64,000 bases of DNA from Bacillota bacterium (GTDB lineage: Bacteria; Bacillota; Clostridia; Lachnospirales; Bianqueaceae): the NCBI GenBank assembly GCA_017441925.1, contig JAFRUE010000007.1, positions 372,001 to 436,000 of the forward strand, in the 5' to 3' direction. Below are positions 52,360 to 59,735 of this stretch, one piece after another. How positions within the stretch are numbered: position 1 is the stretch's first letter; every line of letters starts with the position of its first letter. The notes under the pieces were generated by a model. That model was not told the origin of the DNA. It did not search any database and saw only the letters and a list, made by a program, of their open reading frames with translations. Both the position numbers and the translations under genes were made by a program.

Positions 52360-52540
52360 GGGAAGTACAAAGTGTACCATGCGAACAATCTGTAACCAGA
52401 GGAATTTGTGCTGGCTGCAGCAGTTCAGCTGACTACTTGGACTGGCGCCGGCAGAAAAGCTGTTCTGAAATTTGCACGTTAGTCAAGTGTTATATTCGTT
52501 GAAGACAAGAAATGCGTATCTTGCGTTCGTTTTTTCCTCA
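52360..52540. other. Intergenic stretch without recognised features
   Basis: This lies between the promoter of the gene at 52270 and repeat copy 2. Only short, unconvincing open frames and the palindrome-like GCAGCAGTTCAGCTG are seen. Confidence 0.4.
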
Positions 52541-52820
52541 GAAGATCGTCTTGTGCTCATTGCGGCGGTAAAAAATCGATAAACGCTGTTTTTTACCGCC
52601 AGTTTTGAGCATTAGTTACCTTGAAATCAGTCAAGAACAGCTGGCTTGCAGCCAATCCAGAGTAACCCGGCTATTTAATTCATTTAATTCATCGGCAACC
52701 CTGTCTTTTAGATGTTCTTTCAAGACTTCAAAGCCTATTATTATGAAAAGGAACTGAACTGTGGCGGTAAAATAACGAAAAATAGGCGCTTTTACCGCCA
52801 GATCCTGGCCCGAAAGAGAC
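52541..52820 (+). repeat. Hairpin-bounded intergenic repeat, copy 2
   Basis: Hairpin A (52564-52575 with 52589-52600, including the loop TCGATAAACGCTG) is identical to copy 1. Hairpin B is at 52763-52772 with 52790-52799. The end is GGCCCGAAAGAGAC (52807-52820). The 236-bp distance between the outer hairpin ends is the same as in copy 1. The core carries many base changes but no length change. Confidence 0.88.
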
Positions 52821-52886
52821 AGTTCTAGCTATTGTATGGGCTATCGATCATCCGGTTCCATGGAACAGCGGGATGCATCTGTTCTA

Positions 52887-54641
52887 TTACCGCACTATCT
52901 CCAGATAGACCGTGCGCCCCGGCCCGACGGGAATGTCAAACGCGTATTCCGGAAGCGCCGCACGGGTGCGCGCCGCGTCGCCGGCTTTCATCGGGCCGCG
53001 CAGGAGGACAGGCGCTGTATACTCTCTGCCGGACTCGAGATCCCGCACCAGGCGGCATTCGCCGCGGACGACCAGGCGCAGATCCGTCGTCATTGGGCGG
53101 AAAGAATGAACCGTGCAGACGTGATTGTCATACAGCATCAGGCTGGCTTTGGGCTCGCCGTACAGATAAGCCTCCAGTCCATCGGACAGAACCGCATTGA
53201 TCACCTGGATCACGTCCGCCGGCAGCTTATACAAGTCGGCGAAATTCTCCGGGACATTCAGAATGAAGAGTCTGCCTTTGCCGTACATATCCTCGGTCAG
53301 AAGCGGGAAATTGTCCTCGCCGGCCAGGACAAGTACATCTGCCCAGGTCGCGTTCGTCATATAATCAAGCGCCTCGAAAAGGATCTTTTCCTTGCCGCTT
53401 GCGTATCTGCCACCGGCATAATCCAGCCGGTCGATCATATAATCGCTGCCGAGAATGTGCCTGTGCGTCAGTCTCACGCTGGTCAGCTCTTTGATGCCGC
53501 GCTCATATGTCTCGTGCACAAAACCGACCGTCACGACAGCTTTACCGCCCTTGCGGATATAAGCCTCCAGTTTGTCGACGATATCCGGATTACAAGCCGT
53601 ACGGCTGGTCAGAAGGAGCGTCGGCGCGTCTTCCGGGAAATCGGGAGTCGGCTCGATCGCCGCGCCGCACATGCCCAGATAACTGATCAGCTGGTCTTCA
53701 CCTTTCGCGTCATACGGCTCCCAGACCGCGCAGCCGACATGCCTGCCGGCACGGTCGAGGAAACGGTCCACACGGCGCAGCACCGGATCCATGGCGTTCA
53801 GCGCCGGGCTGTCCAGCAGGCTCGGGAAATTGAAAAGCGTCAGTTCTTTGGCTCCGCCGAGGAAGCTGAATTCGGCCTGTTCGAGCCAGCGGCTGATGTT
53901 GTCGGAAGATCCGCCAAGATCGATCCAGCCGCCGCCGTTCCTGCCGGGCGCAGTATTCTCCATCAGACGCATCAGCGAATAGGATTCGTAGCGCTGCAGA
54001 TGCTGCTGGCTGTAATTCGGCTCACGGGTCTCCGTCCCTGTATAGACCATGTCAAAGATATTCCGCTGGGTCATCGGGACGTAACCGCTCTCGTGATAGC
54101 TTTCGTACCAGTTCGGATATTTGATGATGAAATTCATCTTGGGGTTGATACGCTTGGCCTCAGTTACAATCTCTCTGGAGAACTCTGTCATCTGCTCCTG
54201 GCGGAAATCTTTCCATGAGCGTTTGCCTTTCGCCGCGATACACATCTCGCAGCGGCAGGATGTGAAGAAGAAATCGTCCAGAATGATCTCGTCAAAGACC
54301 GAGGCGGCTTCGCGGACGATGCGGAGATAGGTCTCCCTATGGCACGGATCCGTATAGCAGAAAGTATCGAAAATCGCGGGTTTCTGGATGTCGTCGACAA
54401 GGACCGTTGACGTGATGCCGCCGGACACGGTCAGACCGTAGCTTTCAAGCAGGGCCTTGATTTCTCGCAGGCGTTCGACAGGAACATCAGTTGTCCCGCG
54501 GTGATTCTCCAGATAGACTTTCTTAAGGGGAATGTTGGCCAGATAATACTCTACGCCCCGGCGGATCTCATCATTCGTCGCGCGGCCGGCGTAATAGGCG
54601 TACATATAGCTGGCAATACTGAAATTGCGATACGCTTCCAT
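52887..54641 (-). CDS. Uncharacterised glycosidase-like protein (TIM barrel, amidotransferase-like and beta domains)
   Basis: The 584-residue protein has an N-terminal barrel-like half with FDEIILDDFFFTSCRCEMCI and MNFIIKYPNWYESYHESGYV, patterned like GH42-type and related hypothetical glycosidases. A middle region (PTLLLTSRTACNPDIVDKLE, KAVVTVGFVHETYERG) resembles the glutamine-amidotransferase-like domain of beta-galactosidases. The C-terminal beta sandwich ends in GPGRTVYLEIVR. No signal peptide is seen. GGAGGTCAATGAG precedes the ATG. Substrate and activity are not known. Confidence 0.72.
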   Translation of the reverse strand: MEAYRNFSIASYMYAYYAGRATNDEIRRGVEYYLANIPLKKVYLENHRGTTDVPVERLREIKALLESYGLTVSGGITSTVLVDDIQKPAIFDTFCYTDPCHRETYLRIVREAASVFDEIILDDFFFTSCRCEMCIAAKGKRSWKDFRQEQMTEFSREIVTEAKRINPKMNFIIKYPNWYESYHESGYVPMTQRNIFDMVYTGTETREPNYSQQHLQRYESYSLMRLMENTAPGRNGGGWIDLGGSSDNISRWLEQAEFSFLGGAKELTLFNFPSLLDSPALNAMDPVLRRVDRFLDRAGRHVGCAVWEPYDAKGEDQLISYLGMCGAAIEPTPDFPEDAPTLLLTSRTACNPDIVDKLEAYIRKGGKAVVTVGFVHETYERGIKELTSVRLTHRHILGSDYMIDRLDYAGGRYASGKEKILFEALDYMTNATWADVLVLAGEDNFPLLTEDMYGKGRLFILNVPENFADLYKLPADVIQVINAVLSDGLEAYLYGEPKASLMLYDNHVCTVHSFRPMTTDLRLVVRGECRLVRDLESGREYTAPVLLRGPMKAGDAARTRAALPEYAFDIPVGPGRTVYLEIVR

Positions 54642-54658
54642 CTCATTGACCTCCGTAT

Positions 54659-55240
54659 TTATGTGTTTTGTGTTCCTGCTTGTTCGACAAAATGGACCGG
54701 ATATTTCTGCTTGTATTTATCATAGACCCTTGTCTCGTTCCCGTCAAGATTCAGCTGATACATGCGGAAAATGACCGGGAAATCTTTTGGGTGCCACTGC
54801 TCCATATATGAATAGCAGTACTTCATGCCGAGCCGCTGCATCACCCGGCCGCTCGGCTCATTGTTCCGGTCGTGCGTGGCCGTGATGTACGGGATTCCTT
54901 CAGCCCGCAGATGCCCGATGACAGCTCTCGCCGCTTCCGTCACGATCCCCTGGTGCCAGAGCTCCTTGCGCAATGCATAGCCAAAATCATGGTTCTCACC
55001 TTCGTCCATGTCGACGTAGCCGACGGGTCGGTTATCCGTCTTCAGACAGATTGCATACCAATGCCGGGCTGTCAGATTCTTCTCGTAAAATGCCGCTGCC
55101 TCTTCGCGCGATTTGACAGGAAACCACGGCAGGTAGCGGTTTACTTCTTCATCAGCCAGCAATGTGTAGATATCATCAAGGTCGTCAGTGGTAAAACTCC
55201 GCAGGATCAGACGGTCGGTTATGATCCGTTTATTGTCCAT
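54659..55240 (-). CDS. GNAT acetyltransferase, RimJ/RimL-like
   Basis: The 193-residue protein begins ITDRLILRSFTTDDLDDIYT and has DFGYALRKELWHQGIVTEAA and NEPSGRVMQRLGMKYC, the standard order of RimJ/RimL-type acetyltransferases. ATG at 55240 has GAGG about 11 nt upstream. It sits 17 bp before the glycosidase-like gene and probably shares its transcript. Confidence 0.88.
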   Translation of the reverse strand: MDNKRIITDRLILRSFTTDDLDDIYTLLADEEVNRYLPWFPVKSREEAAAFYEKNLTARHWYAICLKTDNRPVGYVDMDEGENHDFGYALRKELWHQGIVTEAARAVIGHLRAEGIPYITATHDRNNEPSGRVMQRLGMKYCYSYMEQWHPKDFPVIFRMYQLNLDGNETRVYDKYKQKYPVHFVEQAGTQNT

Positions 55241-55333
55241 GTTGCGATTATCCTCAATCACAGGTCGATTAATGTTATAACAAATGCCGCAGGTGCTCAT
55301 TTATATTGCTTGAGAATGCCTTTCCTTGGTTGC

Positions 55334-55568
55334 GGCGGTAAAAATACAAAAAATGTCTGTTTTTACCGCCGGTTTTAGAGGCAGATGGCTGAAACAATCA
55401 TAAAAACCTCTGTTTTTTCAGCCGAGTCCGGCTCTACGAATAAATAGAGCCGCTAAATCACTTATTTCATGGCTTCACAAGCTATTTTCAAGCTGTACAA
55501 ACGAAAACTCGGCGGTAAAATAGAGAAAAATAGGCGCTTTTACCGCCGCGGCCCGGGCCGAAAGGGAC
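55334..55568 (+). repeat. Hairpin-bounded intergenic repeat, copy 3 (divergent)
   Basis: Hairpin A is an 11-bp stem GGCGGTAAAAA/TTTTTACCGCC (55334-55344 with 55360-55370). Hairpin B is GGCGGTAAAA/TTTTACCGCC (55511-55520 with 55538-55547). The end GGGCCGAAAGGGAC (55555-55568) is 21 nt from hairpin B, as in copy 1. The core is unlike copies 1 and 2 in sequence and 22 bp shorter. So the hairpins and the end are conserved, not the core. Confidence 0.85.
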
Positions 55569-55580
55569 AGTTCCCTTACG

Positions 55581-55643
55581 GGGGACACTTCTCTGGGCAG
55601 AAATTGGATCCCGTTCGCACGAATCCGGGGAGAAATTGTCCCC
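55581..55643. repeat. Inverted repeat GGGGACA...TGTCCCC next to the truncated YczE-like gene
   Basis: GGGGACACTTCTC (55581-55593) is nearly complementary to GAGAAATTGTCCCC (55630-55643). The second arm ends one base before the stop codon of the truncated membrane protein gene. It joins directly to repeat copy 3 through GGGACAGTTCCC. Confidence 0.7.
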
Positions 55644-55997
55644 TCACTTAACAACCAGCTCCCGCGAGACCTCGACTACGTCGCGGTGACGGACAGCACG
55701 CGGCTCAAACCGGATCAGGCTGTACACGAGCCGCATGACATTACCGGTCAAAAGGGCATCAATAATGGTCCCGTAGCCGATCCGCTCGCACAGCAGCAGA
55801 TCGATAATCAGGATCACTACAGACATGGCTGTCATTGAAAGCCCGTAGTTAAGCGGCGTGTGCTTTGCGATGCCCATACCGAGACAGTCCCACGGTGCCA
55901 ATCCGATATTCGCATAGATCGTCAGATGTACGCCGAATGCAAAAACCGCGAGCCCAGCCGCGATCTGCAGCCACTGCAATAAGATCTTTTTCCTCAT
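55644..55997 (-). CDS. Truncated YczE/YitT-like membrane protein
   Basis: The 117-residue product has the first half of a YczE-type membrane protein: AAGLAVFAFGVHLTIYANIG, LAPWDCLGMGIAKHTPLNYG and IGYGTIIDALLTGNVM. Full members have about 200 residues with a second similar half. Here the frame ends as RHRDVVEVSRELVVK, with no membrane segment, just where the inverted repeat at 55581-55643 begins. No clear ribosome binding site is seen at ATG 55997; a longer frame starts inside the aldolase gene. It is probably a broken gene. Confidence 0.68.
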   Translation of the reverse strand: MRKKILLQWLQIAAGLAVFAFGVHLTIYANIGLAPWDCLGMGIAKHTPLNYGLSMTAMSVVILIIDLLLCERIGYGTIIDALLTGNVMRLVYSLIRFEPRAVRHRDVVEVSRELVVK

Positions 55998-56032
55998 TCT
56001 GTCCGAAAATAACTCTGCCGCATCCGGACAGA

Positions 56033-56803
56033 TCAGAAATCCTTCAGCGCGTCGAGATTCGCTTTCAGGCCGCTGCTCATAATCCTTGCGTCCTGCCCAA
56101 AGACAACCCACTGCACACCCACGTCCATGTGGCGTTTTGCTGATGCCGGATTCGGACCGATCGCAGCGCCCATGTAGAAACCGGCCTTGCGGACACGTGT
56201 GCTGACATCATCGATCACGTGATTCAGATCGATGTCTTCACCGCTGCCTTTGATGGACCGTCCCATATCGGCCGCCCCGATAAAGAAAGAATCAAAGCCT
56301 TTTACCTGCAGGATTTCGTCAAGATTCCGATAGCCTTCCAGCGTCTCGATCTGGCCGATCAGGAAAACTTCTTCTGCAGAATGCGCGATATACTCCGACT
56401 CCTCTGTGAAACCATATTGGATCGCACGAATCGGTCCCTGGCCTCTTACTCCCCCTGCGTCCGGATATGTACAGGCACGGATCTCTTCCTCTGCGATTTC
56501 ACGATTATTGGTAAAAGGAAAGATGATTCCGTCCGGGCCCATATCGAGGATCGCCTTGATCAGTGTCCGCTCCGGTCCGGGTACACGCACGATCGCAGCG
56601 CATCCGCTGCCTTGTGCAGCCATGATATGATGCAGGATCTCCTGCCGGCCGAGCGGTCCATGCTCAGCGTCAAGCCAGACAAAATCATATCCTGCGTACC
56701 CCGCCATCTCCGATATGATCGGATCCGCCATATTGATGAATACGCCCTTTACAAGCTTACCGGCATTCATCTTAGCCTTCAGCGCGTCAACTCTCTGTTT
56801 CAT
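56033..56803 (-). CDS. HpcH/HpaI-family aldolase
   Basis: The 256-residue TIM barrel has the family motifs GYAGYDFVWLDAEHGPLGRQ, ILDMGPDGIIFPFTNN, EVFLIGQIETLEGYRNLDEI and FFIGAADMGRSI. These enzymes cleave 4-hydroxy-2-oxo acids (or 2-keto-3-deoxy sugar acids) to pyruvate and an aldehyde with a divalent metal. The exact substrate is unknown. GAGGGG precedes the ATG. Confidence 0.9.
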   Translation of the reverse strand: MKQRVDALKAKMNAGKLVKGVFINMADPIISEMAGYAGYDFVWLDAEHGPLGRQEILHHIMAAQGSGCAAIVRVPGPERTLIKAILDMGPDGIIFPFTNNREIAEEEIRACTYPDAGGVRGQGPIRAIQYGFTEESEYIAHSAEEVFLIGQIETLEGYRNLDEILQVKGFDSFFIGAADMGRSIKGSGEDIDLNHVIDDVSTRVRKAGFYMGAAIGPNPASAKRHMDVGVQWVVFGQDARIMSSGLKANLDALKDF

Positions 56804-56837
56804 GGCAACCCCTCCGTAGATAAATAATTATATTTCT

Positions 56838-58580
56838 TTATTCCTTCAGCACGATCATCAGGTTGTTCATGCTCATCGAATACGTGTAACGGATATCGTC
56901 TGCAAGGCCCATGACCAGACGGATGCCCATGCATTCAGCCTTGCTCTCCGAATGCGGCACATATCGGACCGGGTCAAAAGCTGTGCAGTCGTCACGGAAA
57001 CGAAGCGTCCAGTGATCATTCTTGTGTATCAGACGGATCGACAGCTGATGAGCCTTGTCGTCCTTGGTAAAACCGTGACTGACCACATTTGAAGCCATTT
57101 CTTCGATACAGACAGCAATCCGGTGGTTCGTCCGAACGTCCGTGCTTTTAGCCGTACAGAAGTCGTGAGCCTTCTTGGAAGCCACGACGACATCGTCAAG
57201 CGTCCTGACGTCCATCTCGATCATTTCATCTGGAGGCACGCTGAAATCAGCCGGCAGGATAAGGGCGTTCAGATCTTTCCAGGCAGGTCCGCCTGTCTTC
57301 CTGCGTACGAAGAGACAGATGAGTACAAGCATCAGGCTTTCTCCGCAAAGAGCATAGAACCAGGCGCCTGTCGTACCGAACGGGATCGTCAGGATGAGCG
57401 CTGCCGCAATTGGGAGCACCATTATCTCAATAATCGAGATGACCTCAATATAACGCACTCTCCCCGATCCCTGATAAGCGTTCTTCAGCATGCTGTTCAG
57501 GCCATACGGAATCAGACTCGGCGCATAGATCCGCAGACCCAGAACAGCCATATCCTTGGACCGGCCAGCGTCGCCGATAAACAGCGCGACGGCATACGGT
57601 GCGAAGATCAGGAGCAGGATGCCGACGATGGCTCCGAGCATCACAGACGCGCGCGTAAGCTCCTGCAGCAGGGTCTTGAGACTCGTCCGGTCTTCTTCAT
57701 TGTAGAAGATACCTGTCAGCGTCAGCGAAACTCCGCCGATACCGGTCGTTATGCAGTTGCTCGTATTTCCGATGGTAGACATGACGGAGAAAGCCGCTAC
57801 CGCCATACTGCCGCCCGTTCCCATCAGGATGCGGTTCATGACGAATACCAGAACGACAGAGGCCGCCATGTGAAAAACCGCAGGGATACTGTTGCTGACG
57901 AGTTCCTTGATTTTGCTCTTCAGAATCTGCCGAAACGAAAACCTGAAGAAACACTTTTTTGACAGGAAATAGGAGCCGCCGATGAGGAGCGCCGCGTAAT
58001 AGCTGAGCGAGGACGCCAGCCCCATACCGAACATTCCGCCGTTGAAAACCGTCACGTTCAGGATATCCAAGGTTATATCAACAACTGTCATAGCTCCGAC
58101 CGACGCAATCAGAAGCCCCATCTGCCCGGCCATTTGAAGGAACGGCACTAGGATCAGCGCTCCCATCGTTGCAGGAGCACCGATGATGAAACCTCTGAGG
58201 TAGGCATTCGTGTCGTACAGCAGCTGCCCTGAATTCGCGCCAAGAGCCGCGCTGATCGGTCGGCTCAGTACAAATACGACGATCGTAAAAGGGATCGAGA
58301 AGGCTGCTGCCATAGCGATCGCGGAAGAATATCCCTGATTGGTCTCTTCCTGCGAACCTTTGCCGAGCGATTTGCTGCAGGTGACCTGTACCCCGGCGGA
58401 CAGCGCGCCGCCGAATGCTCCGATAATCAGCAGTATCGGATTCGCGAGTCCGTACGCGGCGATCGCGTTTTCACCCAGGAAACGCCCGATGACGATACTG
58501 TCGATCAGTAAACATAAAGACACGGTCAGTGCCGACAGGATCTGCGCTGTCAGCATCTGACGAATCAGTTTTTTAATCAT
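56838..58580 (-). CDS. MATE-family transporter fused to an RsbW-like ATPase domain
   Basis: Residues 1-445 form a twelve-helix MATE transporter (SLCLLIDSIVIGRFLGENAI, GGALSAGVQVTCSKSLGKGS). After about 450 the protein continues into a GHKL ATPase domain of the RsbW/SpoIIAB type. N box IAVCIEEMASNVVSHGF, G1 box RFRDDCTAFDP (Cys where Gly is common) and G2 box MGIRLVMGLADDIRYTY lead to NLMIVLKE. The first half exports drugs or metabolites; the second would bind ATP and perhaps a partner protein. A promoter and a short leader peptide gene precede it. Confidence 0.88.
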   Translation of the reverse strand: MIKKLIRQMLTAQILSALTVSLCLLIDSIVIGRFLGENAIAAYGLANPILLIIGAFGGALSAGVQVTCSKSLGKGSQEETNQGYSSAIAMAAAFSIPFTIVVFVLSRPISAALGANSGQLLYDTNAYLRGFIIGAPATMGALILVPFLQMAGQMGLLIASVGAMTVVDITLDILNVTVFNGGMFGMGLASSLSYYAALLIGGSYFLSKKCFFRFSFRQILKSKIKELVSNSIPAVFHMAASVVLVFVMNRILMGTGGSMAVAAFSVMSTIGNTSNCITTGIGGVSLTLTGIFYNEEDRTSLKTLLQELTRASVMLGAIVGILLLIFAPYAVALFIGDAGRSKDMAVLGLRIYAPSLIPYGLNSMLKNAYQGSGRVRYIEVISIIEIMVLPIAAALILTIPFGTTGAWFYALCGESLMLVLICLFVRRKTGGPAWKDLNALILPADFSVPPDEMIEMDVRTLDDVVVASKKAHDFCTAKSTDVRTNHRIAVCIEEMASNVVSHGFTKDDKAHQLSIRLIHKNDHWTLRFRDDCTAFDPVRYVPHSESKAECMGIRLVMGLADDIRYTYSMSMNNLMIVLKE

Positions 58581-58611
58581 AACGCAGGATCTCGGTCTTA
58601 TAGATATACAT
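58573..58611 (-). CDS. Putative 12-residue leader peptide overlapping the MATE start
   Basis: ATG at 58611, preceded by AAGG 7 nt upstream, opens a frame reading MYIYKTEILRYD and then TAA. Its stop lies inside the first codons of the MATE gene (start 58580, different frame). The MATE start itself has no good ribosome binding site, so translation may depend on the leader. Tiny frames occur by chance, so this is tentative. Confidence 0.45.
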   Translation of the reverse strand: MYIYKTEILRYD

Positions 58612-58645
58612 TTTACAGCCTTCTTTCTGAAGAGTATTTGTCGAT

Positions 58646-58674
58646 ATTATACTACTCTTTGGCTATGACTTCAA
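58646..58674 (-). promoter_or_regulatory. Promoter of the MATE-ATPase gene
   Basis: TTGAAG (58669-58674) and TATAAT (58646-58651) are 17 nt apart on the minus strand, leaving a leader of about 60 nt. Confidence 0.83.
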
Positions 58675-58682
58675 GATTTCAT

Positions 58683-58710
58683 AAAAAGAGCAGTCTGTTT
58701 TTCAGACTGC
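58683..58710 (-). terminator. Intrinsic terminator of the acetyltransferase gene at 58722
   Basis: On the minus strand GCAGTCTG pairs with CAGACTGC around AAAAA (58690-58710) and is followed by TCTTTTTAT. Confidence 0.9.
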
Positions 58711-58721
58711 CCTGTAACTGC

Positions 58722-59210
58722 TTAATAATCAAATGTTTCATCCTCGACATGTATGGTCGTCGTCAGGTTTTCACCCTTGTAAGGCTTACGGATCTCGAGC
58801 ATATTCAGGACAGTATAGCCCTTGGACCGCAGAAAAGCGATCATGCCCTGATTGTTCGGATGGACGAAATTATAGACCGTATCTTCACCCATTGAGCGTG
58901 CGATCTCCTCCGCTTTGCTGAAAAGCAGGGTCGCCGCGCCTTTCCGCCTATATTCCTCACAGACATAAATATGCTCGACCCACAGACACGGCTCTTCGAT
59001 CCGGCAGACGATATAGCCGATATAAGCACCGCAGTCCTCTACTGCAAATACCGGAAAACCAGACTCCAGGAACTCCTGTATCTCTTCTGCAGCGGCTGTT
59101 GTATTGGGTTGAGACTTGATGCCTTTATAGGCATTCAGCTGAACTCTGAACGCGGCTACAAGAGAAGAGATCCTGTCCGCATTATCATGATCTACAGCAA
59201 TCAGTTCCAT
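58722..59210 (-). CDS. GNAT-family N-acetyltransferase
   Basis: The 162-residue protein starts MELIAVDHDNADRISSLVAA and has the acetyl-CoA region HIYVCEEYRRKGAATLLFSK and the ending FVHPNNQGMIAFLRSKGYTV. The substrate is unknown. ACGGAGGT precedes the ATG. It lies 13 bp after the membrane protein gene and ends at an intrinsic terminator. Confidence 0.9.
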   Translation of the reverse strand: MELIAVDHDNADRISSLVAAFRVQLNAYKGIKSQPNTTAAAEEIQEFLESGFPVFAVEDCGAYIGYIVCRIEEPCLWVEHIYVCEEYRRKGAATLLFSKAEEIARSMGEDTVYNFVHPNNQGMIAFLRSKGYTVLNMLEIRKPYKGENLTTTIHVEDETFDY

Positions 59211-59223
59211 AGATACCTCCGTG

Positions 59224-59643
59224 TCATAAATCCTGTTCTGTCACTTTCGGAGCAGCATTTCTGCGGTTCAATTCGCTTTCAATTCGATTCAGTGTCCGGA
59301 AGAAACGTTCAGTCGCGATCATCGGCCCGAAACACAGACAGCCGAGCACATTCCACCAGAACATGTGCTGCCAGGATGTGTGAGGACCTTCAATGCCAAG
59401 TTCCACAGCTCTTGCCTTAAGCTCGTCCGCGATCCGTGCCATCCAGACGAGCGGATAGATGAACAGGTCCGGTATTCCAAGCAGATAAGCCTGCCAGTAC
59501 GGCCTGATCCTGTGGCCGAGTATTGTCTCCAGTTCATTCTGCAGACCCATCGGCATGTAAATCAGGAAAAACAGTCCGGCTGTAAAGAAAACGATAAAAC
59601 CGAGCCAGAATCCGGGCCGGTTTGTATGTTCAAATCTTTTCAT
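59224..59643 (-). CDS. Small membrane protein of unknown function
   Basis: The 139-residue protein has two or three hydrophobic segments: FWLGFIVFFTAGLFFLIYMP (about 12-31), YLLGIPDLFIYPLVWMARIA (about 53-72) and MFWWNVLGCLCFGPMIATE (about 93-111). A charged helix ends it. It resembles small integral membrane DUFs of Clostridia (DUF4234-like) but I am not sure of a family. No clear ribosome binding site is visible. Confidence 0.7.
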   Translation of the reverse strand: MKRFEHTNRPGFWLGFIVFFTAGLFFLIYMPMGLQNELETILGHRIRPYWQAYLLGIPDLFIYPLVWMARIADELKARAVELGIEGPHTSWQHMFWWNVLGCLCFGPMIATERFFRTLNRIESELNRRNAAPKVTEQDL

Positions 59644-59656
59644 CTTGTTATGAAGA

Positions 59657-59691
59657 AGACCGGTCCCATCCGAGACAAATGGAACCGGTCT
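59657..59691 (-). terminator. Hairpin downstream of ppdK
   Basis: AGACCGGT-CCCAT (59657-59669) pairs with ATGGA-ACCGGTCT (59679-59691). The T run on the minus side is poor (TTCTTC), so it may be an attenuating or stabilising hairpin rather than a full terminator. Confidence 0.5.
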
Positions 59692-59735
59692 GATTTTACT
59701 TTTGCGTCAATGAATCGACTCAGCGGGAAGCCGGA

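Noticed and set aside
52836-54218. 460-codon open frame on the plus strand opposite the glycosidase-like gene
   Set aside because: Its composition is that of a shadow frame (Arg-, Ile- and His-rich), and the minus-strand gene has a good start and domain-like segments.
51182-55568. CRISPR array for the repeated hairpins
   Set aside because: Units are hundreds of bp apart, only three, and internally palindromic pairs; there are no regular short spacers or cas1/cas2.
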